64,000 nt of DNA. Source: Arachis hypogaea. Its lineage: Eukaryota; Streptophyta; Magnoliopsida; Fabales; Fabaceae. Where the stretch lies: NCBI RefSeq assembly GCF_003086295.3, contig NC_092044.1, positions 873,001-937,000 of the forward strand, written 5' to 3'. The notes under the pieces were generated by a model. It had not been told where the DNA came from and searched no databases. It saw only the letters and a list, made by a program, of their open reading frames with translations. The translations under genes were made by a program, and so were the position numbers. Below are positions 20,470 through 31,100 of this stretch, in pieces. Every line of letters starts with the position of its first letter. Position 1 is the stretch's first letter.

Positions 20470-22481
20470 GTATTAAAAAAAGGTGATGTTAGTCACAACA
20501 AAAATGTGAGAACTAAAGCTTACTTTGTAGGGTAGTTGTAGTTTGGATATTCACTCTTCAATTCCTCTACCAAATCCTTTGGTTTAGCAGGGCATGAAGT
20601 GCATATGTATCTCCCTTCTGCTTCAATCTTCTCATAAGCCAATAGTAATGCATCAGCTAAATCTCTTACATCTATTATCCACTTAAGCTTATTCTCCACT
20701 GGCTCACAGCCTTAAACAAGAAGAGAGACAAGCTTAGTAAAGAAGACAATTATGTTAACAATTATAAATCAAATGAAATACAAGACACTGCTTTAAGTTT
20801 GTGTTTGGATTATAGTATATGTGTATAACATATGATTCAAAAGCAAAATCTAGCAAGAGAGCTTTAGTTGTGAACAAACTTTGAATGAACTTCACTGATT
20901 CACATTTCCAAAGATGTTTTATTGTTATGTATTGGAAGAAATATATTCTTGTATAAGACAATAAAGCATTTTAACTAGTAATCCAAAACTTACCACCACA
21001 AGAAGCTCAGTGTCTTATCCCCACAAAGGCATTGTTTTCATGATCTAAATCCTTGATCTGTAGTTCACAATACAGTAAACTTACTTGCGCTCAAATTAGT
21101 GCTTCCTCTACTTTTTATTTGTTACTATTACTTTCTCATACATCTTCAGATTAATGTATTTAGATATATTGATTCAATCCAACAATATACCAGAAAATAT
21201 AAGCAACAGATAAAAGGAAACAAAATAGAAGTACATTCTAAACAACATTATTAGTTGGCACCTTTTAGAAGGTTGAGGAGAAACAAGCTAGTGGCATTCA
21301 GAGAAGTTGACTGCAAAATTGGCCCCAACACAACAGTAGGACAAATTCTCACTAGATCAATCCTGTTTTTTTCTGCAAAATCCAGCGCCAGCTCTTATGC
21401 TTCCATCTTTGAAAAGGGATACCATTCCTGGATCAAACACGAGTTCTGTTCAGCAACATAACACAACAAACATTCTTGATGATAATGATTGATAGAAAAA
21501 ATTATGTCATAGGAATGTATGTTAACAAAATACATAGACCTTGGTTTTTCTGCAGTACTCTTTATCAGACCAATATGATTCATCAATCACTTTATCATTA
21601 GGCGAATTCGGGTTCACGATAATAGCAGTTGAGGATGAGACATAAACAACTCTCTCCACTTTAGCTTGAAGAGAAGCTTCAAGTACATTACTAGTTCCCT
21701 TCACAGCAGGCTCAACCATTTCTACCTGAGAATCAGTTATAGTTTCAATTGCAAGGCTTACATAATTTAGTTTCTAGTGATGGAATCAGAGAAATAGGGC
21801 AACAAACAAAACACTAATTAACTCCATAATCATATGAGTTTCCTCAATACACAAAACTAATGCCAATAACTAACTGAGTTTTTTTTGGACTCCAGGCTCA
21901 TTCAAAGATTTCTCATATACATGAATTGAAATCCTAATACAAAGAATTTCAAAAATTAATTAAACCACCCTAAAATAAAGTTCAAGGTGAATGAAATCAG
22001 ATGCATGCCTCAGGATTTTGGAAAGTTGTTGCTAATGCAGGTACAGGGCAAGCAACATGGAAAACTGCACTGCATCCAACAATTGCTGAATAAATGGATT
22101 CATAACTCAACAAATCTGCTTTGAACAGTTTAAGTTTCTCAGAAGCTCCTTCAAACTTCATCAAGTGAGCATATTTCCCATCACCTGCTCACAAAAAAGA
22201 AAAAAAAATCAAAATTAAAAAATAACAAATTAGAAGTATTTCTATATTTGTGGATTCAGTTCAGCATTAATTTGAAGGAGTATTATCCAGCAAAATTTGA
22301 TGAATCGAGTTTCAATTGAAAGAAAAAAAAGGGGAAAAGAAAATGTACCAGGTTTTCTAACAGTGCCATGAACGATGTATCCTTTGGAAAGGAGAAGCTT
22401 AACGAGCCAAGAAGCTACGAAACCACCGGCACCGGTCACGCGTACCTTCTTCTTCACCGTCGCGATCGCCATTTTCTTCAT
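20236..22481 (-). pseudogene. CCR-like NADPH reductase, copy 1, stop codon in exon 4
   Basis: Six exons are recognisable on the minus strand: 22481-22349, 22184-22009, 21725-21540, 21427-21262, 20710-20524 and 20374-20236. They would give 328 residues, the usual length for the cinnamoyl-CoA reductase / phenylacetaldehyde reductase group of extended short-chain reductases. The NADP-binding [12 protein letters not shown] is in exon 1, VYVSSSTA in exon 3 and the catalytic YxxxK (WYPFSK) in exon 4. Three codons after that Lys a TAA (21395-21397, codon 176) replaces the Glu found in copy 2. All splice sites and the frame are otherwise intact; intron 2 uses a GC donor, as in copy 2. It is therefore a young pseudogene, or a truncated protein lacking the substrate-binding half. 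The exact substrate of the family member is not known. Confidence 0.85.
20434..20470. repeat. (CT)n(AT)n compound microsatellite in intron 5
   Basis: A CT run passes straight into an AT run inside the last intron of the reductase pseudogene. Confidence 0.85.
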
Positions 22482-22556
22482 TATCTCAAGCTCAAGCAGA
22501 GTTAAAGAATCTTCTTTTTTTTTTTTCCTATTCAGTTAATATTGTTAATTTATTAG

Positions 22557-24344
22557 TTAGTTCTGTACCAATTTTTTTTTAATTTTTTAATTAAAAGTAT
22601 TAATAAAAAAAATAAAATTTTGTCTTTTTGGAAAGTGAACAAATTATTTCTCAGTAAATTAAGGTTAAATTATGACAAAATTTGTGAATGTATTTGTAGA
22701 TTTTTCAATAAATCAAATTCGTTATATTTTTTTTAGTTGTCACGGTATCGCCCAACTTAAGAGACTAAAGACTAATTTATTGCGGATTGAAACTCCATTT
22801 AACTGTCATCGATAAAAAATCAATTTGACTTACAGATTATATTTTTCAAAAACTAATTTAAAGTGTACACATAATTTTTAAGGAGCATTTTTCTGCTCAA
22901 GTAGATAATAATCCATTTGGTTAATGAAAAAACAAGAAAGTGATTTCAGTTTAGTAGTAACTTACCTTTTAAGTTAAGTGATTAAGTGAGATAATTGACC
23001 CTCGATTTTAAAGTTTATTTGCTTAGCTTGTTAACATAACAGATTTGCTTTTGATAATATAGTACTAGATATGTGAAAAGAGTTTCAGATTCAATTTCCA
23101 TTAAACATACCAATTAAGCAAGGCAAGAAACTTTGACTAAATGAAAAAATAATTAATCCTAAAACAAAAAAACCAAAAGTGTATAATTTCGGTGAAGACT
23201 GAATAGTAACTGTATTTGAATTATGTTTATATGAGTATAATTTTGCAGAATACTTCATATATATGCACGCCAAATTAGTTATTTTATCCAGTTTTTGAAT
23301 CAGTAGCCACACTTTAAAATATTTATCACTTTAAATTTTTTTAGTGTATTTAGATATAATTTATTGTTAATACATTGAATTTTTAAAATAATACACTTTC
23401 AAGGCAAATCACTATATTAAGCCAAGGGCAGAAAAAAATTACAAAATTCGCTAAATCAAAAATTTGTTTATGAATCAATCAAGAGCCATTTATATATAGT
23501 TCGAATCAGTCTAATTCAAACTCTAATTACATGTAATTCGAATCACACTTAGTGTAATTCAAATAAGGTTGATTTGAATTGGTAGGTGTGTGCATGTGTG
23601 AGTAGTTCGAATCAATGTGATTCGAATTACATGTAACTAAGAGTTCGAATTAGACTATTTTTTTGTGGATAATTAGACTGATTCGAACTATATATAAATG
23701 GCTCTCGGTTGATTCATGAATCAGTTTTTAGTTTGGCGAATTTCTGTAATTTTTTTCTCCCCTTAGCTTAATATAGTGATTTGTCCTAAAAATAACATAC
23801 TTTAAAACGAAAGAAGTGTAGTAATTTTATTAGAATAACATAGATGTTATTGATCTGAGTTATATTATGTTATTCCATAATACTTGAATCGACAAGAATT
23901 TATAAGTTATTGTATCATAAATTTTAGGCATATAATTTTTGTATAAATGAATTAATATCATTGGAAGAAAAATAATGCAAGATAGAGAAAAAAGATATCT
24001 TCTTTAGCTTATAAATAGAAAAAGAAACAAAACAAAGAACAAGACTAATAAAGTAATAAATGAAGGGAATTAATATTTTAAGTTTTCTTTTTAAACAAGT
24101 GTTCTTGGAGGATTGGTAATATTACTACTACTACTAAAAATGATCAAATTTCTTTTAATAAATACATTATAAATATACTAAAAGATTTTAACTATATAAT
24201 TTTTTTATTATTTATCAAATCCTTTAAAATACTTGTGGGCAAGGCTCAAACTCTTAAATAGTGAAAAACCAAAAGTAAGAGTCCAAAACTCTTCATCCCT
24301 AAGAAAGTGTAGAGCTTCTTCCTTAGTAACATACAAGTAAGCAA
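22557..24344 (+). repeat. Segmental duplication, copy 1
   Basis: Matches 29140-31100 plus 32967-33060 in the same orientation. Shared blocks include ggaaagtgaacaaattattt, cattaaacataccaattaag, aacatagatg.tattgatctg and caaggctcaaactctt. Copy 2 lacks the foldback but has the F-box fragment, a MITE and the LINE. Confidence 0.85.
23402..23788. mobile_element. Long foldback element, arms about 170 bp
   Basis: The left arm (aaatcactatattaagccaa, then agccatttatatatagttcg and acatgtaattcgaatcac) is nearly complementary to the right arm. The spacer is short. A transcript would form a long hairpin. The corresponding site in the duplicated segment (30470-30484) lacks it. Imperfect aaaataa..(c)acttt repeats flank it at 23385-23399 and 23789-23803. 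Confidence 0.8.
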
Positions 24345-24463
24345 ATGTGGAAGATTCGAATTCCGCTTTGTGAATGCAGTAACTTATTGGCTAGCGATAA
24401 ACTTTTAAATAAAGTTTAAATTTGCAACAAACTTTTAAATAAAGTTTAAATTTGCAACAAATT
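24345..24463 (+). mobile_element. Partial SINE with an internal tandem duplication
   Basis: It contains gattcgaattccgctttgtg and cttattggctagcgataaac, as in the SINE at 2650. A block of about 31 bp (aacttttaaataaagtttaa, then atttgcaacaa) is present twice in tandem. Its end is cut by the Tourist-like MITE. Confidence 0.55.
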
Positions 24464-24464
24464 A

Positions 24465-25107
24465 GTGTGTGTTTGAATTATCATTTGTTAATAGAGATTT
24501 GTATAAAATTGATTTTGTAAAAGTGGTTTTGATCAAAAGTAAGTTAGTATTAACGTAGATTATGTTTAGTAATTTTATTCAAAATAGATTAAACTAAACT
24601 AAATATTATTTGAATTACATTATTCAAAATCACTTTTAGATAAAAAATTACAGAAAAGGACATAAATTTAAATAATTATTTTAATATTTTTTTTAATATT
24701 ATCAGTATTCTTTAGTACTCTAATAGGATTAATAAAATCATAATACAAAGTAAAAAAAATATTCCATATAAAAAAAATAACAATAACAGTAAAAGAACTC
24801 AAATAAAAAAATAAAAATTTTATAAAAAAATAATATGCATAAAAAAATATTAAAAAGATGTATTGGAAAAAAGAAAACAATAAATATATGAATAATAAAG
24901 AACATAATTGGTACATAGAACATAAAATTGAATCCAACGTAGAAAGCTGAACGGAAAAGCTAGAATTTTTAGCTTTTGGTAAACTTGGGTTGAAGACAAA
25001 AATCACTTCTACGTTTATAGAATAAAAATATTGCCAAACATAGAGATGAAGCGTTCAAGAACTTCAAACGAATTTCTCTCTTCTCCAACGCAAATCCAAA
25101 CACACCC
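24465..25107. mobile_element. Tourist-like (PIF/Harbinger-type) MITE, TSD TTA
   Basis: The ends gtgtgtgtttgaatta and (reverse complement) gggtgtgtttggatttgcg are terminal inverted repeats typical of Tourist elements. They are flanked by TTA at 24462-24464 and 25108-25110. About 643 bp, no transposase. It sits about 10 bp beyond the stop of the broken F-box gene at 25120. Confidence 0.7.
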
Positions 25108-25119
25108 TTAGTTATTGAA

Positions 25120-26931
25120 CTATCGGGTGAAGAGAGAATCAGTTACGTTAGTAATCCCACGGAATCCCAACCAACGACCGCTTAGTCCCAACCAACCACC
25201 GCTTAGATCCCAGCCAACAACGCATCCATGACGTAGGGAGAGATCCCTCCGGCCCGTGTCACTAGCAAATGTTATTTTTCTCAACGATGACCTTGCCAAT
25301 AACATCCAAGCAATGACATCAGTAGATATGTTTTTACAAGAATACAAACTTATCATTCTTAGTTGCTTGCAATCTTTTACCACCTGCTTTACCCCACTGG
25401 CCGTGATTTTGCTACAATATTCCAATTTAAGTTCTTTTAAGTTGTAACAATTCTTTGAAATAAGAGAGAGTTCTTCATTGCCAATTATCGACCATGACAA
25501 ATTCAACACAAACAATGTAGGAACTTCAAAGTTAACCTTAAACGGAAACTCCTTGTATCCTAAATGAGCTAAGTCCAAGCGTTGAATCTTACAACACCTC
25601 CGTAAAACTTCAATAGCACCCTTTGAATGGGTCCCGCAATCGCTCAAATCCATTATCTCCAAGTTTGGGCATACGGAAGCAAGTATAGTGAGACTTCTAT
25701 CACCAAGCCATAAATTATTAGCCAAATAGAGAAACTTCACATGAGAATAATTCACAACCAAAAAATTCTCCTCCACCTTCTTCTTCCCAAGACTGGTACT
25801 TTCCATCCTGATCTCAGTTATCAAAGGGCAGTTACGCATTATGGCGAACAAACTCAAATCAGTAAGCTCTCTATTCCTATTAAGTTTCACAAAGTTTAAG
25901 TTACCAAGAAGCAAAGACAACTCACCCACCCGCTGATCATTCAGATATTCTGTGCTCTCAAGATCTAAATAATGTAAATGGTTACACTTTCTCAACAAGC
26001 GAGAAATCCCATGGTATCCATATCCGATACTGTACTGCAGAGAGAGTTTCCTCAAGGGAAGGCCTTCTTCCGCAACAGCACACAAGACCTCGTCAGATAT
26101 GCACGACCAAGACAACTCAAGACAAGTCAAACCCTTCAAATTTACCAATGCATCAATGAACTCCGAAATCTTATCATGCGAACCGCTAAAAGCCAAAGAC
26201 CTCAATTGGGGTCTCTGACGGATCGCGTTAGCCATCTGTCTTATCACACTAAGCTTGCTGGTTGATTTAAGAACAATAAGCTCTTCTAAAAAATGACAAT
26301 TCTGACACAAGGTGAAAATGTGAGAGTTCCGAAATTTACTGTTACCTGAAACATTCACCTTTCTAAGCTTCTTAACCCCTGAAGCAAAGGCCATTACACG
26401 GGAATAATCTGTTATCTCATCAGAATTATTCGGAGGGAAACTCACGTCGATTTCTTCGAGGTTCGGGAAGCACTCGACAATTAAGCCCAAATCCTGAGGC
26501 GTGAAGGAACAGTTGAGTGACTTCAAAGTTGGAAACTTTTGGGAGAATTGTCGCAACCCATGTGAGGGAAGGTGGGTTGGTGGGACAGGTCGAGGGAACG
26601 GAGTGAGGGTAGGTCGAGCGAAGCGATTTGGGAGAGGAGCGCGTTGATGTCACCCATGAAGTAGCGCGTGATTTTGATGGTCGTCAGGTTGGGAAAACGG
26701 CGGAGGAGGGCGGGAAGGAGAGGGGGGGACAGGGTCGAGAACGGAGAGGTGGGTGCGGAGGCGGTTGGTAAGGAAAAAGAGCTGGCGTGAGACGAGGGAG
26801 AGTGATTCGTGATCTAGATGGTCGCTGATGTGTTTCAAAATTAATTCCCAACACTCATCTGGTAAATGTGGCTCTTGGTGTCTACAAATTCTTGATGATG
26901 ATGATGATGGTGGCGGCGGCGGTGGAGCCAT
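25120..26931 (-). pseudogene. F-box/LRR clade A, frameshifted copy
   Basis: The F-box part reads from 26931 (MAPPPPPPSSSSS, RICRHQEPHLPDECWELILK) in the same frame as the intact copy at 35320. One extra G in a G-run near 26722-26728 (seven G versus six) shifts the frame and gives a stop at 26650. A missing G near 26564 (three versus four) restores it. From 26556 to 25120 the LRR part is open for 478 codons beginning MRQFSQKFPTL. The full-length protein is therefore broken, while an LRR-only protein without F-box could still be made. The C-terminus contains a tandem triplication (GWDLSGG, then WLGLSGR and WLGFRG) absent from the other copies. Both indels are in homopolymers, so sequencing error is possible. 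Confidence 0.85.
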
Positions 26932-27590
26932 TGTCTACGATTTTTCTGTGGAAAGGTTTTAGAGAAAGAGTTTGGGATTATAAACTATTCCATTTAGATA
27001 CTCTAAATTTATTATTTTTATTATTAAATAATTTTTTTATTTTTTTTTAATCTCATTATAAAGTAAATATTGTTAGATCATATTTTATCTTTTAAAATAA
27101 AATTTAAAATTTAAAAGATGTAAATTTATAAACTATCAAAGTGGGTATCGTTGTAAATTATTTATGCATGAGTTCGGCTAGAGAACTAATTAGGTCCAAA
27201 GCCCATTAGAGTTAATTAATTAAAAAATAAATTTATTATAAACATTTTTTTTATAATTTGTATTTTTAAAATTTTAAAATTAAAAATTAAAAGTGTCGGT
27301 TGAGGTGATTTATATTGGAATTAGATATTCTTTTAAGAGTTTAGACATTTAATTAATATTATTTTATTTGGTATTAAATAAGAATGAAGTCAACTCTAGT
27401 CAATTAATTAAAAAATAAATTTTTTATAAAAAAAATTTTACTACCCTAACTTTTTGAATTTCAAAATCTAAAAATAAAAAGGAGTTAATTTAGTTAGTTT
27501 ATATTATAATTAGTCTCTAGATTTTTTCTTAATTTAAATATAAAAAAAAGTGTTAGCTATATGTTATGGTTATTAATAAAAAAAGGGAGA
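26932..27590. other. Intergenic, AT-rich
   Basis: The first about 60 bp still align with the upstream flank of the F-box gene at 35320 and then diverge. Beyond that are two diverged repeats of an attaattaaaaaataaatttnttataa motif (27218 and 27400). No gene was found. Confidence 0.5.
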
Positions 27591-29139
27591 TACATGAAGG
27601 GAGTGCCACAAATTACAATACTGACTTAGTTACAAATACGGGATATATAATAATTGATCAGGATGAGCGGGACCAAGGTGTAGTGCTAGAGAGAAGGTTA
27701 TTAACAGGAGGTTGCAAGGATATGCCCTTAAAGCGTGTGTGATAAACCTTTTATTCTTCTATTCTTTTTATTGCTACTTCTTTTTTAATTGTTAAACCTC
27801 TTCCTCCTCTTCCAAGTCTCTTAATGGATGTTTCTTGTAGTTGAGATGCAGCTGAATTTTTATTCCTTAATTTTTTATGACTTCATTTGTTGTTATCACA
27901 TTATTTAGTACTTCCTGAAATTACTGTCCATTGAAATTGACGTTACCTCTTCATACATAATTGAATCAATATTCCTTATTGGTGTTTTCACTGACCATAT
28001 CTGTCAGGGACAACACGAGAATGAAAGGTATGGAGACAGAGATTAAAAAACTTTACCAGATGATTGAATCGGCGGAGGAGGAACATAGAGCTGAGAGGGC
28101 CAGAAGCTCTAAGGCTATGAATCTCAAATTTGACACGCTTCAGTCCTCTATTACGCAATTGTTTCATAATCCGCACCGCTTCAACTCTCCTTCTCGTGAG
28201 TTCTCATATGGTGCGAGCTCAACTGGGGATCCGCCATTTCGCGCGGGATTGCAACTCCGAAGGGTGAACGTCAATCTGTTGAAATTTGATGGGAGTGATG
28301 CCTTGGGTTGGATTTTCTCCATGGATCAATATTTCGATTTCTTCCGGGCTCCCGATGAAGAACAGGTGGGTTTAGCAGCGGTTCAAATGTCGGGAGCGGC
28401 CATTCCATGGTATCAATTATCATAGCGAGCGGCACAGTTTTGTTCTTAGACTCAACTCAAGAGGGCGATTGAGCTCGAGTTTGGACATTCATTGTTCGAG
28501 TCTCTCAGGAAATTGCTCTTCAAACTTCAACAACATAGAACAGTGAGTGAGTATTATTCTGAATTTGTTACTTTAGCTAATTGTACTCAGATTGAACCGC
28601 TTAATGCCTTTAGAGATTGTTTTATAAGCGGATTAAGGCAGGCTATTCGAAGGAAAGTGAAAGCTCAGTGTCCCCCGAATTTGATGCGTGTTGTGACTTT
28701 GACAAGATTGTATGAGGATAAATTTACCCCCAAATCTCGTCACACTACAGGGTCGGCTGCCCATCACCCCAGTTTGCTAACCAAGCTGTTGCTGCTACTC
28801 CGCGACCTAATGCACGCCAACCCCTTCCTCCACTTCTTTCTACACCACCACAACAGCCCCTACTAAACACTACCAGAAATTCCACTCGTAAACTTATTCC
28901 GGATGAAGTCCAAAGTAAAAAGAAAAAAGGGTTATGTTATTGGTGTGATGAGAAGTTCTCAACGAACCATCGTTGTACTAATAAGCACTTCATGTCATTA
29001 CAACTTGAATTGGGGGATGAGATGGTGCCAGGAGAGCCAATGGTTGTGTCTATGGATGAGACCGCAAACTTGTAAGAGTTAGATCAATATATCATTGAGC
29101 ATCATTTATCTTATAACGTGATGCATGGTACTGAAGGCC
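27591..29139 (+). mobile_element. Ty3/Gypsy-type gag relic
   Basis: A Gag-like reading begins with MKGMETEIKKLYQMI. It continues through a retrotransposon-gag core (VNLLKFDGSDALGWIFSMDQYF, AAIPWYQ, then FRDCFISGLRQAIRRKV) and a CCHC-like knuckle (CYWCDEKFSTNHRC). In-frame stops occur after YQLS and nearby, and a frameshift precedes the knuckle near 28780-28870. No LTR, primer site, protease or polymerase is present. The relic ends abruptly where the segmental duplication begins (about 29140). Confidence 0.8.
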
Positions 29140-29785
29140 CTTAGTTCTGTACCATTTATTTTATTTTTTAATTAAAAGTATTAATAAAAAATTTGTCTTT
29201 TGGAAAGTGAACAAATTATTTCTCAGTAAATTAAGGTTAAATTATGACAAAATTTGTGAATATATTTGTAAATTTTTCAGTAAATCAAATTTGTTATATG
29301 ATAAATGATATTGATAAAGTGTCGCATATCATCGTCTAATTGATAAAAAAAATCAATTTGACTTAAGATTATATTTTTCAAAAACTAATTTAAAGTGCAC
29401 ACCTAATTTTTAAGAAGCATTTTACTATTAACCCAAAAATATCATTGCGTTTTTCTGCTCAAGTAGATAATAATCCATTTGGTTAATGAAGAAACAAGAA
29501 AGTGATTTCAGTTTAGTAGTAACTTACCTTTTAAGTTAAGTGATTAAGTGAGATAACTGACCCTCGATTTTAAAGTTTATTTGCTTAGCTTGTTAATATA
29601 ACAGATTTGCTTTTGATTACATAGTACTAGATATGTGAAAAGAGTTTCAGATTCAATCTCCATTAAACATACCAATTAAGCAAGGCAAGAAACTTTGACT
29701 AAATGAAAAAATAATTAATCCTAAAACAAATCAACCAAAAGTGTATAATTTCGGTGAAGTGTTTCCATAATCTTTAGAAAGAGGT

Positions 29786-30258
29786 CAGATTTGAAAAGTC
29801 TCTATTTGGGTCAAAATATTTTACTTGGTGATCAAAGTTTGATGAAAATGGCTTCCATTTGCCCCAATGTGGAGCTTCTCGACTTAAACTCTTCCGGCAG
29901 CATATCGGAAGAATGTATCATGGAGCTGTTGAAGATGGACTTTGAAGTTTTGCAACTGAAGGTATTGAACTTGTCAAAATGGTGTTGTGGAGTAGCAGTT
30001 CTGGATATTCAAGGTTGCAGCTATGTTACCAGAAAAGTGACGAAGGTAGTTGTAGAAAGTTGCATGGAGTTGAGAGAGCTAAATTTGGAATATTGAGATT
30101 TTGTAATTGATAATTTTGTTGCTTCCTTAGAGCTTATAAGGCCGTCATTGAGGAGAATAATCAGAAACTCTTATGTTACTGTTTGAGATTGAATAATGCT
30201 TGGTGTATAACACTTCATTGTAGAGCAAGGTGAGTAAAAATTATGCAGATGTCTCATT
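29786..30258 (+). pseudogene. 3' fragment of a clade B F-box/LRR gene
   Basis: Closely matches the 3' third of the gene at 16604-18295, but on the plus strand (SLYLGQNILLGDQSLMKMAS, then VLDIQGCSYVT). Two internal deletions of about 60 and 40 bp keep the frame. A Cys codon has become TGA at 30094-30096, after which homology continues to the ancestral stop at 30184-30186 and into the 3' flank (gatgtctcatt). There is no F-box. Confidence 0.9.
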
Positions 30259-30586
30259 AATAGTAACTGGTTTGAATTATGTTTATGAGTTTAATTTAGC
30301 ATTGTTTCATATATATGAGTATAATTTTGCAGTACACTTCATATTAGTTATTTTATTCCGTTTTTGGAATTAGTAGCCACACTTGAAAATATTTATCACT
30401 GTAAATTTTTTGAGTGTATTTAGATATAATTTATGGTTAATACATTGAATCTTTAAAATAACGCACTTTTTTTTTTGACAGGTCAAAATAACATACTTTA
30501 GAACCAAAGAAGTGTAGTAATTTTATCAGGATAACATAGATGCTATTGATCTGAGTTATATTATGTTGTTCCACAATACTTGAATA

Positions 30587-30730
30587 GTAAAAATTCAGGT
30601 ACAATTGACTTAACATGAAATTGATAGTTAAAAGTCGTTAAAAGAAAATTTAGTCAAGTAAATCAAATTATCTAACGGCTATCAGTTATCAACTTCACGT
30701 AAAGTCAACTGCACCTGAGTTTCCACGACC
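30587..30730. mobile_element. Copy of the 142-bp MITE with 10-bp TSD
   Basis: Flanked by tacttgaata at 30577-30586 and 30731-30740. The first copy of the segmental duplication has the empty site (near 23880, tacttgaatcgacaag), so this insertion is younger than the duplication. Confidence 0.9.
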
Positions 30731-31100
30731 TACTTGAATAGACAAGAATTTGTAGGTTCTTGTGTCATGAATTTTAGACATATAATTTTTGTATAAAAGA
30801 ATTAACATTATTGGAAGAAAAATAGAAGGAGATAGAAGAAAAAAGATATCTTTCTTAACTTATAAATAGAAAAGAGAAACAAAACAAAAGAACAAGACCA
30901 ATAAATGAAGGGAATTAATGTTTTAAGGTTTTCTTTCTAAACAAGTGTTCTTGGAGAGTTGGTAATATCGCTACTAATGAAAATGATTAGATTTCTTTTA
31001 ATAAATACATTATAAATATACTAAAAGATTTTAACTAGATAGTTTTTTTTATTATTTTATCTAATCCTTTAAAATACTTGTTGGCAAGGCTCAAACTCTT

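Larger units (their letters stand above)
22482..25119. other. Spacer upstream of reductase copy 1; first copy of a segmental repeat
   Basis: From about 22557 to 24344 this sequence recurs, diverged and interrupted, at 29140-33060. It contains the foldback element 23402-23788, a SINE piece at about 24345-24463 and a Tourist-like MITE at 24465-25107. No genes were found. Confidence 0.75.

Noticed and set aside
24668..25006. 112-residue Phe/Tyr/Ile-rich frame
   Set aside because: AT-rich interior of a Tourist-like MITE; composition alone explains it.
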